DNA from: CAYZIC01 sp964478335
Lineage (GTDB): Bacteria; Verrucomicrobiota; Kiritimatiellia; RFP12; DVOR01
DNA: 36,844 bases
Direction of reading: 5' to 3'
Assembly (NCBI GenBank): GCA_964478335.1
Contig: CAYZIC010000018.1
Location: 1-36,844 of the forward strand
Shown: piece after piece, positions 22,798-30,514 of the stretch
How positions within the stretch are numbered: the first letter of the stretch is position 1
How the letters are laid out: every line of letters begins with the position of its first letter
Notes under the pieces: generated by a model
Databases searched by the model: none
What the model was told of the DNA's origin: nothing
What the model saw: the letters and a program-made list of their open reading frames with translations, nothing else
Made by a program: the position numbers and the translations under genes

Positions 22798-24045
22798 TTA
22801 ATTACGAGTCAGGCATGCAGCAAAAGCGCCGTCGCAGCCTTGGTCTGGGGTGTGAAAAATAGACGCCACAAAGCTAAAGTCTGGGTGGCGATCCAAAAAT
22901 GTTTTGACTTGGAGCTCATTTTCTGTTTGCTCAATACTGCAGGTGGAGTAGACCAACTTGCCGCCTTTGGCGAGCAGCGGGGCAACGGCATCGAGAATGG
23001 CTCTCTGGTCTGCGATGCGCTGGCTGAGGCGTTTGTTGGACCAGCGCCATCTAGCGTCTGCTCGGCGACCTAATACGCCACTATTTGAGCAGGGCGCATC
23101 GACTAAGATGCGGTCAAAAGGCTGCTCCAACGAGGCTTTGTCAGAGGCCTGGGTTAAGTCCATGGCATCGAGTTGCATGGTGGAGACTCGGTCAGCCATG
23201 TGGCAGCGTGTGAGGGTGTCTTTGAGCGTATCGAGGCGATCTTGGTGGCGGTCGCTTGCTAAGATAAAGGGCTGAGTTGCGGCTGGGAGCTGGGCAACGA
23301 TTTGGGCGGTCTTACCACCAGGGGCAGCGCAGACATCCCAGATGCGCATGATCGATGGGTCGGCCAAATCCAAGAGGTCAATCGCACCTTGTGTGGCGGG
23401 ATCCTGGATGACACATGAGCCATCGATGATACTGGGGTGAGCACTGGGGGAGATGCCGCGCTTGAGAATAAAGCTCCGCATGGGGTCAATAGGGTGGGGC
23501 GTGGTGTTTTCAGGAATGAGCCCCACTTTGAGTGGCCGCAAAACCGTCTGGGCGGGCTGATTGCCCGCCTCACAGATGGCGGCGGTTTTGGTTTCGTCCC
23601 AGCGGCTGAGCCAGCCATTGATCAAGGCTGCAGGGTAGCCCATGCGTAGGTTGAGCGGTTTAGTCTTGAGTTGATCAAAGAGCGCATCGTGGTTACGGAT
23701 GAGCGTTTGCAAGACGGCGTTGACAAAGCGTGCGGCTGCCGGACTGATCGTTTTGGCGGCGTTGACCGTCTCAAAGACCGCAGCGTGATTGGGGACGTCT
23801 TGCATGTAATAGAGCTGCGCGCAGCCGATCATCAAGAGCGCCCAGAGATCACCAGATGGCATCTGCTTGACGCTCTGCTTGAGAAACCATTCACAACTAT
23901 TCGCATGGCGCAAGGTCGTGTACAGTAGATCCATGACAAAGCCACGCTCGTCATTGTCCACCAGGAGGCGATTGGGAAAGATCCCCTGGGTTTTCCACTG
24001 GGTGAGGATAAAGGCCGCTTCGCGGCGCGTAGATGATGAGGACAT
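22798..24045 (-). CDS. rsmB: 16S rRNA (cytosine-5)-methyltransferase RsmB-like
   Basis: RsmB methylates C967 of 16S rRNA in E. coli using S-adenosylmethionine. The frame extends upstream, but MSSSSTRREAAFIL at ATG 24045 matches the usual start, six bases after the previous gene, and gives 415 residues. An N-terminal NusB-like helical domain (about 1-140) is followed by the methyltransferase domain. That domain has the SAM motif VCAAPGGKTAQ near residue 237, the DAPCSNSG motif near 316 and the catalytic-cysteine motif YSTCSIEQTENE near 366. DAPC plus STCS is the mark of m5C RNA methyltransferases. The NusB-like domain separates it from other NOL1/NOP2 paralogs. Confidence 0.92.
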   Translation of the reverse strand: MSSSSTRREAAFILTQWKTQGIFPNRLLVDNDERGFVMDLLYTTLRHANSCEWFLKQSVKQMPSGDLWALLMIGCAQLYYMQDVPNHAAVFETVNAAKTISPAAARFVNAVLQTLIRNHDALFDQLKTKPLNLRMGYPAALINGWLSRWDETKTAAICEAGNQPAQTVLRPLKVGLIPENTTPHPIDPMRSFILKRGISPSAHPSIIDGSCVIQDPATQGAIDLLDLADPSIMRIWDVCAAPGGKTAQIVAQLPAATQPFILASDRHQDRLDTLKDTLTRCHMADRVSTMQLDAMDLTQASDKASLEQPFDRILVDAPCSNSGVLGRRADARWRWSNKRLSQRIADQRAILDAVAPLLAKGGKLVYSTCSIEQTENELQVKTFLDRHPDFSFVASIFHTPDQGCDGAFAACLTRN

Positions 24046-24050
24046 GGCGA

Positions 24051-26030
24051 TTAGGATCTTTCTGCAAGGGCTGCTTGACGGATGGCTTGTGTGATTTGGT
24101 TGATATCGGCATGATTGAGACGACTGAGGATGCACTCCCATCGGTAAGCCATGCTGCCTCCAGGATTATTGGGGCGGTCTCTAAAGAGGGTGTCAAAGGC
24201 GATTTTACTTGATCGGTACTCTTGCAGGATCTGCGAAAGGCGCTTCTCAAAGCCCCGCAAAAATACCTCAACACACTCCTCGTAGTTGGAGACGTAGGTT
24301 TGGCGCTTGAGCAATGCCTGAGCATAGGCTGGCGCATCCTCTGTGTAGGGGCGCGTGTAGTTAGCAAATGCACCCGTTGGCTCGGAGAGGATCAGATCAC
24401 TGGGCATGCTAAACTTGTCCAAAATGACAATCTCGTCCCCATCGTCAAAGATGGTGCGGGGTGGTTCCTCAAGCGTCGCACGCCCCACCACGATATTGGC
24501 TGCGGCAGCTTGACCCAACAGGAGGAAAAACCTCACTGCAAAGCTGGGATTATTAAAGGTCGACGCTGGGATTTTGGCCGAGGCGCGCCCCTTGATGTAG
24601 TCGCGCTCAAAATAGCTGGTGCGCACATAAAAAGTATCCCCGCCCTCAAAAGCATAGGGCTCTCTAAAGGAGTGGGAGGTCATGCGTGGGGGGAGGCGCA
24701 TCCCGAGTTGGCGAGCGCCCAAGCGTCGATCCATCACATAGTCGGTATAGTCGTCTGCCTCAATCATCGCATTGAGCAATGCCTTGCCATCTTGGAGCAG
24801 GGACAGAGAAGTCCAGCGTTGGATGCGGATGATCTTGACAATCGGCTCGGGGGCGTTCTCCTCTTTGAGCTCGACAATGTAGACAAAGGCTCGAGGTCCT
24901 TGATGCTTGCGCAGGGAGAGGGAGCGTCTCGTCCGGCCGATGTTGACGTATTCAATTTTGCCATACTCGCGCAAATAGTTGAGCAGGATACCCCTCGCGC
25001 GTGGGTCGCAGAGCTTGGCGAGGGCGACATAGTTGGGGTCGGCCTTGTCTCCCGTATAGGATTCGAGCTCATCGTAAATGGGGTCAAAAATCAACTCGCC
25101 GCGGTTAATCTCGCCACCGGGGAGCCATTCGATCTGCATGAAAAACTCCGGCGACAAGCTCTCGATGATTGCGCTCAGGCCTGTGTCGTCATTGTCATGC
25201 ACGACACAACGGGCCATTTCCTTGACCCAGTCGCCATTTTCGAGCGATTCATCACGTAGAGCTCGTGGGATCAGCTTGAGAAACCCAGCAGCAAATGCTG
25301 CATGGAGTCGTCGAGTATCTTTTTCGCTGAGGGTGTCAAAGTCGATTTTAAAGAATTGTTGCACCTCTTTGCCCACGGGGATTTCTGGCGGAAAGATCGC
25401 TACCTCTGGATTAGCAAAGCGGTTGCGTGCTTGGAGGTTGTGCTGGATCTCTTTGAGGTGAAAGAGGAGCTGGTCAAAGGGCAAATCTGAGAGGTCTGCA
25501 AAGTTTTGGGCTGTGATGTAGCGTGTACCTTTGAGCTGATTGTAGTAGTAGATTGGCAAACCCGAGATCGCCGTGCGGGATGATTGGATCTGATTGATGA
25601 TCTCATCTGCATCACGCGGCACAGGGCTCATGCGCCAGGCTTCTCCACGCTTGCGTAGCGTATTACGGACCTGTTCATTTTGAATATTAAGATAGCGGAT
25701 TTTGCGCTTCGAGACGATAGATTGGAGGGCGATATCGCCACGAATGGCCGTTGCCATATCCGTTGGCACTGGTCGAATCAAGACATACTGATCATTAAAA
25801 AGCAAATCGACAGACTGCTTGATTTCGTCCGCTTCCTCCTCAGGCGTGAGAGGGGGCAGGCCCTCGCTAGCACGCTTATCATTGAGGTGGGCGATCCAAG
25901 CCATGCGCTGCATGGCATGGACTCCAGACTGCGTTACCAGACCAGGTGTCTTTAAGAAGATTGTGCCGATGCGAGACCTGAGCTTACCATTGGGGAATCG
26001 CTCAAAAGGTAATGAACCGATGATTTCCAT
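24051..26030 (-). CDS. 659-aa protein of unknown function, possibly kinase-fold
   Basis: I do not recognise this protein as a known family. It has no signal peptide or membrane helix and so is probably cytoplasmic. The first ~60 residues are basic, with helical, charged stretches to about residue 280. Then come a beta-rich region and a C-terminal helical part. Two stretches hint at a protein-kinase-like fold: AFVYIVELKEEN...EPIVKIIRIQRW near residues 380-400 could be strands 2-3 with a lysine. AAAANIVVGR near 513 and EIVILDKFSMPSD near 536 resemble the catalytic-loop Asn and a D-containing metal loop. A catalytic Asp before the Asn is missing, so this is only a hypothesis. The gene lies between folD and rsmB in tight spacing. 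Confidence 0.85.
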   Translation of the reverse strand: MEIIGSLPFERFPNGKLRSRIGTIFLKTPGLVTQSGVHAMQRMAWIAHLNDKRASEGLPPLTPEEEADEIKQSVDLLFNDQYVLIRPVPTDMATAIRGDIALQSIVSKRKIRYLNIQNEQVRNTLRKRGEAWRMSPVPRDADEIINQIQSSRTAISGLPIYYYNQLKGTRYITAQNFADLSDLPFDQLLFHLKEIQHNLQARNRFANPEVAIFPPEIPVGKEVQQFFKIDFDTLSEKDTRRLHAAFAAGFLKLIPRALRDESLENGDWVKEMARCVVHDNDDTGLSAIIESLSPEFFMQIEWLPGGEINRGELIFDPIYDELESYTGDKADPNYVALAKLCDPRARGILLNYLREYGKIEYVNIGRTRRSLSLRKHQGPRAFVYIVELKEENAPEPIVKIIRIQRWTSLSLLQDGKALLNAMIEADDYTDYVMDRRLGARQLGMRLPPRMTSHSFREPYAFEGGDTFYVRTSYFERDYIKGRASAKIPASTFNNPSFAVRFFLLLGQAAAANIVVGRATLEEPPRTIFDDGDEIVILDKFSMPSDLILSEPTGAFANYTRPYTEDAPAYAQALLKRQTYVSNYEECVEVFLRGFEKRLSQILQEYRSSKIAFDTLFRDRPNNPGGSMAYRWECILSRLNHADINQITQAIRQAALAERS

Positions 26031-26050
26031 AAGTCAATCCTTTTTGCCGG

Positions 26051-26064
26051 CGCTAGCCGCTAGG
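26051..26064. repeat. Two heptamers (CGCTAGC, CGCTAGG) at the folD stop
   Basis: On the minus strand these read CCTAGCG and GCTAGCG, and the TAG (26060-26062) in the first is the folD stop codon. The arrangement copies the one at the pilB stop on a smaller scale. Confidence 0.55.
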
Positions 26065-26962
26065 CGGAATGGTCCGCCACGCCAGCAAATCGGCATGCTG
26101 ACAGGTAGGTGTTTTCGAGTAGCATGGTGATCGTCATGGGGCCTACACCGCCAGGGACAGGGGTGATGTGGCTTGCAATAGGCAGTAGCGCATCAAAGTC
26201 CGCATCGCCACAGAGACGATAGCCGCGGGGTGCGGTTGGGTCTGCCACACGATTGACCCCGACATCGATGATGACGACGTCAGGTTTGACCATCTCTGCG
26301 GTGAGAGTGTGGGGGCAACCAGTGGCTACGACAATGATATCAGCTTGACGGGTAAAGGATTGCATGTCTGGTGTCGCACTGTGGCAGATGGTTACTGTGG
26401 CATTGCCGCAGGTGCGCTTTTGAGACAAGAGCGTCGCGATTGGCCGGCCCACGATATTACTGCGACCAATGACGACGGCATGCTTGCCGCGGGTGTCGAT
26501 GGCTGCGCGCTCGAGCATCTTTAAGATACCATGAGGCGTGCAAGGGATAAAGCACGTTTGCTCGATGCACATTCTACCGATATTGATAGGCGTAAAGCCA
26601 TCGACATCTTTGTCTGGCGCAATCGCAGCAATCACGGCTTGTTCATCGAGGTGCTTGGGGAGAGGCAATTGCACCAAGATACCATGAATTGCAGGGTTGT
26701 GGTTAAGCGCATCGACCTGAGCGAGGAGCTCGGCTTGGGTCGTGGATGCTGGCAGGCGAATGTCCAGAGAGAGCATACCAGCCTCGGCACAGGCGCGCTC
26801 TTTTGCCAATACGTAGGATTGCGAGGCGGGATCTTCGCCAACGAGGATCACGCCGAGACCAGGCTGCACGCCTGTTTGGGTGATTAATTGAGCGGTTTTT
26901 TGTTTGAGCTCGTCACGCATTTCGCTTGCGAGCTTTTTGCCATCGAGTAGTTGGGCTGCCAT
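26060..26962 (-). CDS. folD: Methylenetetrahydrofolate dehydrogenase / methenyltetrahydrofolate cyclohydrolase
   Basis: FolD interconverts 5,10-methylene-, 5,10-methenyl- and 10-formyl-tetrahydrofolate in one-carbon metabolism, with NADP as cofactor. The 300 residues match the family. Catalytic Lys54 is in SYVLAKERAC, followed by GILVQLPLPKHL, KDVDGFTPINIGRM and PCTPHGILKMLE. The NADP-binding site is GRSNIVGRPIATLL, then ADIIVVATGCP and the C-terminal TPVPGGVGPMTITMLLENT. AGGAAG lies upstream of the ATG. It is the first gene of a six-gene run that also contains nadK, which makes the cofactor FolD uses, although this may be chance. Confidence 0.96.
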   Translation of the reverse strand: MAAQLLDGKKLASEMRDELKQKTAQLITQTGVQPGLGVILVGEDPASQSYVLAKERACAEAGMLSLDIRLPASTTQAELLAQVDALNHNPAIHGILVQLPLPKHLDEQAVIAAIAPDKDVDGFTPINIGRMCIEQTCFIPCTPHGILKMLERAAIDTRGKHAVVIGRSNIVGRPIATLLSQKRTCGNATVTICHSATPDMQSFTRQADIIVVATGCPHTLTAEMVKPDVVIIDVGVNRVADPTAPRGYRLCGDADFDALLPIASHITPVPGGVGPMTITMLLENTYLSACRFAGVADHSA

Positions 26963-27030
26963 ATCATCTTCCTACAAAGTAAACACTAATAAAATATTAA
27001 ACAACTGCACAAATCCTTTTGGATGAATGG

Positions 27031-27060
27031 ATGATAGCACAGACCCCCTACTAAAAGCAA
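27031..27060 (-). promoter_or_regulatory. Promoter of the folD-nadK run, TTGCTT-18-TATCAT
   Basis: On the minus strand TTGCTT (27055-27060) and TATCAT (27031-27036) are 18 bases apart, with TGC directly before the -10 (extended -10). The leader would be about 60 bases. Confidence 0.65.
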
Positions 27061-27097
27061 GGTCAAAGAGCCAACTAAAGGCAAAAAAGTGCCTCTC

Positions 27098-27115
27098 CTG
27101 ATCAATATTGACCAG
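27098..27115. promoter_or_regulatory. Near-perfect 18-bp palindrome upstream of the folD promoter
   Basis: CTGATCAATATTGACCAG matches its own reverse complement at 16 of 18 positions. It lies about 40 bases upstream of the folD -35 and about 30 bases past the O-methyltransferase stop. It could be an operator. The small HTH protein at the end of the folD run is a possible but unproven binder. Confidence 0.3.
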
Positions 27116-27144
27116 AATCTCTCATCAAAGTGCCATTGAGACCA

Positions 27145-28158
27145 TTAAGGTTGCGTGCTAGCGCAAGCAATCCAGTGAGGCATCGGCGGTGGGAGGGGCG
27201 TGATTGAGGGCGCAGCAAAGCCCGCTTCTTGGAGCCATTGGGAGATTTCCTGATCAGAGAAAACCCATCCATTGTCTGTGGTGAGAGCCATATTGACCGC
27301 AAAGAGCGCCGAGAATGGCGGCGTCGTGTGGTCGGCATGCGTCATGAGGTCGAGGATGTAGATACGGCCACCAGGCTTGAGAGCCCGGCGTGCTCGAGTG
27401 AGGATGTCGACGATCATTGTTGGAGATTCTTGATGGAGCGCCCCAAAGATCGAGACCACATCATAGGTCGCCTCTGGATAGGTGTCGACGTGGTAGTCGC
27501 CCGCATGACAGGTGACCTGATTAGCCACCGGGGAGGTGATCTCTTGCGCCACTGCGGAGATGGCTGGCAAATCATAGGTGTCGCACGTGATCGTGGGATC
27601 TGTCTGCGCCATGAGCATGGCATAGGTGCCAGGCCCCCCAGCGAGGTCGAGAATTTTGCTGTGCGGAGGCAAATCCAGCGCTGGAATAACCGATTTACCG
27701 ATGCCCATGGCGCGCCCATGCATCGAGTAGGCAAAGCGCCGAGTGCGCACAGCATCGTCGCCCAAGTGTAAGCTAGGTGGCTCGACCGGTGCACCCGTTT
27801 GGACGAATTGGGCGAGCTGGCCCCAGGCGCCATAGACATCGCGATTGTAGGCGATTGCGCGGGTCAAATCATGCGGTGCGCCTGCCACAAGCGAAATCTC
27901 ACTCGCAGGTGTCAAGAGATAACGCCCCCCCTCCTTGGTTAATAAGCCGACCGCAACAGCTCCATCGAGGAGCAGCGAGATCCCACGCTGTGAGAGGTGG
28001 CTTGACTGAGCGAGCGATTCGCTGGTCGGATCATCAGACACTGCAATTTGCGTAAAGAGGTCATGCTGCAGCATTGCAAAGAGAATCGCCGAACCGTAGT
28101 ACGCACTTGCCAAATCGACGATGCCAGAGAGAGAGAGAGGGGAGGGAGTGTTTGTCAT
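27145..28158 (-). CDS. SAM-dependent O-methyltransferase (winged-helix dimerisation type)
   Basis: The frame is open further upstream over the LysE gene, but AAGGA precedes ATG 28158 (MTNTPSPLSLSG), giving 337 residues. Residues 12-90 look like the helical winged-helix dimerisation domain of this family (SAILFAMLQHDLF, GISLLLDGAVAVGLL). The Rossmann domain has SAM motif I DLAGGPGTYA at 171-180, the acidic end of strand 2 in TCDTYDLPAI, VVSIFGALHQE and RRALKPGGRIYILDLM. These enzymes methylate small molecules such as phenolics, quinone precursors or secondary metabolites. No pathway genes are nearby to name the substrate. It starts 11 bases after the LysE-family exporter, which suggests an exported or exchanged small product. 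Confidence 0.85.
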   Translation of the reverse strand: MTNTPSPLSLSGIVDLASAYYGSAILFAMLQHDLFTQIAVSDDPTSESLAQSSHLSQRGISLLLDGAVAVGLLTKEGGRYLLTPASEISLVAGAPHDLTRAIAYNRDVYGAWGQLAQFVQTGAPVEPPSLHLGDDAVRTRRFAYSMHGRAMGIGKSVIPALDLPPHSKILDLAGGPGTYAMLMAQTDPTITCDTYDLPAISAVAQEITSPVANQVTCHAGDYHVDTYPEATYDVVSIFGALHQESPTMIVDILTRARRALKPGGRIYILDLMTHADHTTPPFSALFAVNMALTTDNGWVFSDQEISQWLQEAGFAAPSITPLPPPMPHWIACASTQP

Positions 28159-28169
28159 GAGAGAGATCC

Positions 28170-28844
28170 TTAATGAGGAGAGTGAGAAGAGGGCACGGAG
28201 GCCCGACACGCTAGCGACAAGGCGTAGATCCCGAGCAAGGCGATGACCCCTGCACTCAGAGGCCCGACCCACTGCCAGAGCGCGGGGTGAATGATGAGAA
28301 GCGATTGAATCGGCAGACACAGACAGGCCAGAAGCGTAAAAATAAGCCCAGAGCAGCAGATAAATCCTGCACCAAGCAGCAAGAAGTAACCCATCGGATG
28401 GCGACAATCTTGAGGTACAAAGCTAGGAAAAAAGGCAAGGAAAAAGAGAATGAGTTTAGGATTGAGCAAGCTCATCCCGCACCCTTTGATGTAGACCATA
28501 CCCGGCGAGAGTTGCGGTGTCAGCTGAGCAGTGTCTGAGAGCACCTGCACAGGTTGACTCCATGCGCACCAACTGAGCCAAAAGAGGTAGCCGGCTCCCA
28601 GTAGCAAAACCCCACGATAGAGGCGTGGATGAGCCGTGATTATCTGGCCAAATCCCACCGCTGCTAGTACAATATGCACCACAACCCCCGTCATGAGACC
28701 GAGGATAAAGAGCACCCCCACACTGAGCCCATCGCGAATCGACACCGTCATAACCATCAGATTATCCGGCCCCGGACAAAGCGCCAAAAGACACACCGCC
28801 ACCAAGTAGCCAAAGCGTGTTCGTGCTGGAGGTCTCTGTGTCAT
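28170..28844 (-). CDS. LysE/RhtB family exporter
   Basis: The 224 residues have about six membrane helices and the family signature CPGPDNLMVMTVSIRDG near residue 20, followed by GLMTGVVVHIVLAAVGFG. Members export amino acids such as lysine, threonine or homoserine lactones. The conserved KGCGMSLLNPKLILFFLAFFPSFV matches the typical LNPK segment after helix 3. The start is plausible but no strong ribosome site is visible. It is the upstream partner of the O-methyltransferase. The substrate is unknown. Confidence 0.92.
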   Translation of the reverse strand: MTQRPPARTRFGYLVAVCLLALCPGPDNLMVMTVSIRDGLSVGVLFILGLMTGVVVHIVLAAVGFGQIITAHPRLYRGVLLLGAGYLFWLSWCAWSQPVQVLSDTAQLTPQLSPGMVYIKGCGMSLLNPKLILFFLAFFPSFVPQDCRHPMGYFLLLGAGFICCSGLIFTLLACLCLPIQSLLIIHPALWQWVGPLSAGVIALLGIYALSLACRASVPSSHSPH

Positions 28845-28880
28845 GATTAGGCCTGATTAGCGGCTCCGCCGCTTGTGGGA

Positions 28881-28925
28881 GTTGGGAGTTGGGAGTTGGG
28901 AGTTGGGAGTTGGGAATTGGGAGTT
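28881..28925. repeat. Heptamer tandem repeat, (GTTGGGA)x5 plus ATTGGGA
   Basis: Five perfect GTTGGGA units and one ATTGGGA run head to tail between Maf and the LysE gene. A hairpin, AGCGGC-TCC-GCCGCT (28859-28873), sits just to the left. The array lies in a 154-base spacer and codes for nothing. Confidence 0.92.
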
Positions 28926-28998
28926 AATCAGGCAGACCCGCGAGCGTGAGTGAATCATTCGTGACCCTTAGAGGGAGCCTGTGCACTGCGGCACCTCG

Positions 28999-29586
28999 CT
29001 AGACGAGCATTGCTGGAGCGTGGCGGCTAAACCAACCCTGGACTGTTTTATGGGGTAATCCCATGATATTGGAGTAAGAGCCGATGTAGGAGTCGATCAA
29101 CCAATCACCATCCTCATTGATATCGTATGCACCAGCCCGATCGAGAGAATTGATATGGTTGGCATAGCGCACGGCATCGGCGCGTGTGATCGGCTTAAAC
29201 TTCACACTCGATACATTGATGAGCGTTGTGGGAAAGTCCGCATGCGGCGGATTGATTACCACAGCAGTAAAGACCATGTGTCGCTTCCCCGAAAAGCTCA
29301 TCAGCATCTCAATGGCCTCTTCATGATCTTGAGGCTTGCCGATGACTTTGCCTTCATGAAAGATCACCGTGTCGGCCGCAATCAAGATTGCATCAGGATG
29401 CGTCTTGTAGACCGCATGCCATTTGCGTAAGGCATTTTCACTGGCGGTGACAATAGGATCCTCAGTTACCACCTCTTCACAATCAGAGGAGATAATGCTA
29501 AAGGTCGCTCCGATTACCGATTCAAGTAAGACTTTGCGGCGAGGAGAGGCTGATGCGAGGATGACATCGCAGGGAGATGAGGACAT
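28999..29586 (-). CDS. maf: Nucleoside triphosphate pyrophosphatase, Maf/YhdE family
   Basis: Maf proteins hydrolyse dTTP, UTP or modified nucleotides to monophosphates and act as house-cleaning enzymes, with a link to septum formation in Bacillus. The 195 residues start with VILASASPRRKVLLE, the family nucleotide-binding motif. The catalytic base Asp72 is in IAADTVIFHEGKVIGKPQD, followed by MLMSFSGKRHMVFTAV and DRAGAYDINEDG near the C terminus. AAGG lies upstream of the ATG. The gene is about 80 bases downstream of the HU-like gene's stop and past that gene's terminator. Confidence 0.95.
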   Translation of the reverse strand: MSSSPCDVILASASPRRKVLLESVIGATFSIISSDCEEVVTEDPIVTASENALRKWHAVYKTHPDAILIAADTVIFHEGKVIGKPQDHEEAIEMLMSFSGKRHMVFTAVVINPPHADFPTTLINVSSVKFKPITRADAVRYANHINSLDRAGAYDINEDGDWLIDSYIGSYSNIMGLPHKTVQGWFSRHAPAMLV

Positions 29587-29613
29587 GATGAACCTTATTT
29601 AAAAGAGGGTTAT

Positions 29614-29648
29614 AAAAAACCATGCGCTTACATGGAGTAAACGCATGG
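29614..29648 (-). terminator. Terminator of the HU-like gene
   Basis: On the minus strand CCATGCG pairs with CGCATGG, and TTAC with GTAA inside it, closing a small loop. Six T follow. It lies about 20 bases past the HU-like stop codon. Confidence 0.82.
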
Positions 29649-29667
29649 CTTATCGAGGTCGCTAAGC

Positions 29668-30018
29668 TTACTTCGTACCGAGAACTGCGTCTTTGCAGAT
29701 CTTGGAGAAGGAGAACTTAAGCACCTTCTTAGCAGCGATTTCCATGGTTTCGCCAGTTGCAGGGTTACGACCCATACGAGCGCTGCGTTCTGCGACGGAG
29801 ATTTTGCCCAAACCAGGCAAGGTGAAGCCTGCGGGTGTTGTTGCTTGCTGAGCGACGACGCCGAGGATGGCTGTGTAGACAGCATCTGCGGTTTTCTTTT
29901 CGCAACCAGCTGCTTCAGCAACTGCAGCAATCATTTCTGCCTTGGTCATAGGTTTTGCAGGGGCTGCGGGGGCTTTCTTGCAGCCGCATGCTTTCTTCGT
30001 TCCGCACTTTGTAGCCAT
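29668..30018 (-). CDS. HU/IHF-family DNA-binding protein with a Cys/Lys-rich N-terminal extension
   Basis: The frame is open further upstream, but AAGGAG and the family fold support ATG 30018, giving 116 residues. Residues 24-116 are HU-like: MTKAEMIAAVAEAAG, FTLPGLGKISVAERSARMGRNPATGE (beta arm with GRNPATGE at 83-90) and KFSFSKICKDAV at the end. This class bends DNA and shapes the nucleoid. The first 23 residues are an added basic tail with Cys5, Cys11 and Cys13 between lysines, followed by a Pro/Ala linker. Such tails are unusual for plain HU and might bind metal or DNA. The gene has its own promoter and terminator, so it can be highly expressed. Confidence 0.9.
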   Translation of the reverse strand: MATKCGTKKACGCKKAPAAPAKPMTKAEMIAAVAEAAGCEKKTADAVYTAILGVVAQQATTPAGFTLPGLGKISVAERSARMGRNPATGETMEIAAKKVLKFSFSKICKDAVLGTK

Positions 30019-30075
30019 TGGAGGACTCCTTAATTTTGGTTGATAACCTGTGGACCATCCACACGTTTGATTAAT

Positions 30076-30103
30076 ACTATACACGATTTAGCCGATTTTT
30101 CAA
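30076..30103 (-). promoter_or_regulatory. Promoter of the HU-like gene, TTGAAA-16-TATAGT
   Basis: On the minus strand TTGAAA (30098-30103) and TATAGT (30076-30081) are 16 bases apart. This is one of the clearest housekeeping-type promoters in the window. The leader is about 50 bases. Confidence 0.75.
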
Positions 30104-30449
30104 TAGCAAAAGCACCTGTTTATCAAAAAAAATAGCTAAAAGTACCTTAAAATGGGCATTTTAGCCCTTTCGGATCGACTTGACAGCGCTTTTTTCTCCC
30201 ACAAAAGGCTCGTAAGCTCGCCGCCTTGGGGCGCTCACGCTCCTGCCTTAGGGACCGTCTGCCCCTAAGAACCCCGATCCAGACGTTCCCGTCCGGCTAC
30301 CGAACAAGTATGCCCGCCACTTGCCCACCGCAGGCGCCCTCACATACGCTGACTGCGAGCGCAGCGAGCCTCTGTGTCCTTTGTGCCTCTGTGATACAAT
30401 CACTACGCAGACCGTCCCACATTCTACATTTCACATTCTAGGCGGCGCA
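30104..30449. other. Non-coding stretch with a degenerate repeat patch
   Basis: No credible gene is seen. It has an inverted repeat, CTTAGGG (30247-30253) with CCCTAAG (30263-30269). A patch near 30325-30395 shares CCGCAGGC and ACGCTGACTGCG-type words, and a CTCTGTGTC/CTTTGTGCC 9-mer block, with the repeat at 952-1133. Three heptamers, ATTCTAC, ATTTCAC, ATTCTAG, follow at 30421-30441. It looks like a mosaic of worn intergenic repeats. Confidence 0.5.
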
Positions 30450-30507
30450 GCCATCAAAAATAAAAGAGGCGTCCCCACTAGGGAACGCCTCTTTTATTTT
30501 TGATGGC
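30450..30507 (-). terminator. Terminator of the thioredoxin-like lipoprotein gene
   Basis: A perfect 22-bp inverted repeat (30450-30471 and 30486-30507) contains AAAAATAAAAGAGGCG and its complement, with further partial pairing across the loop. On the minus strand it is eight bases past the stop codon. Confidence 0.88.
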
Positions 30508-30514
30508 AAATCTG

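Noticed and set aside
27079..27094. Sigma-54-like site on the minus strand before folD (AGGCAC...TTGCC)
   Set aside because: The GG and GC are nine bases apart instead of ten, and a normal -35/-10 promoter fits folD better.
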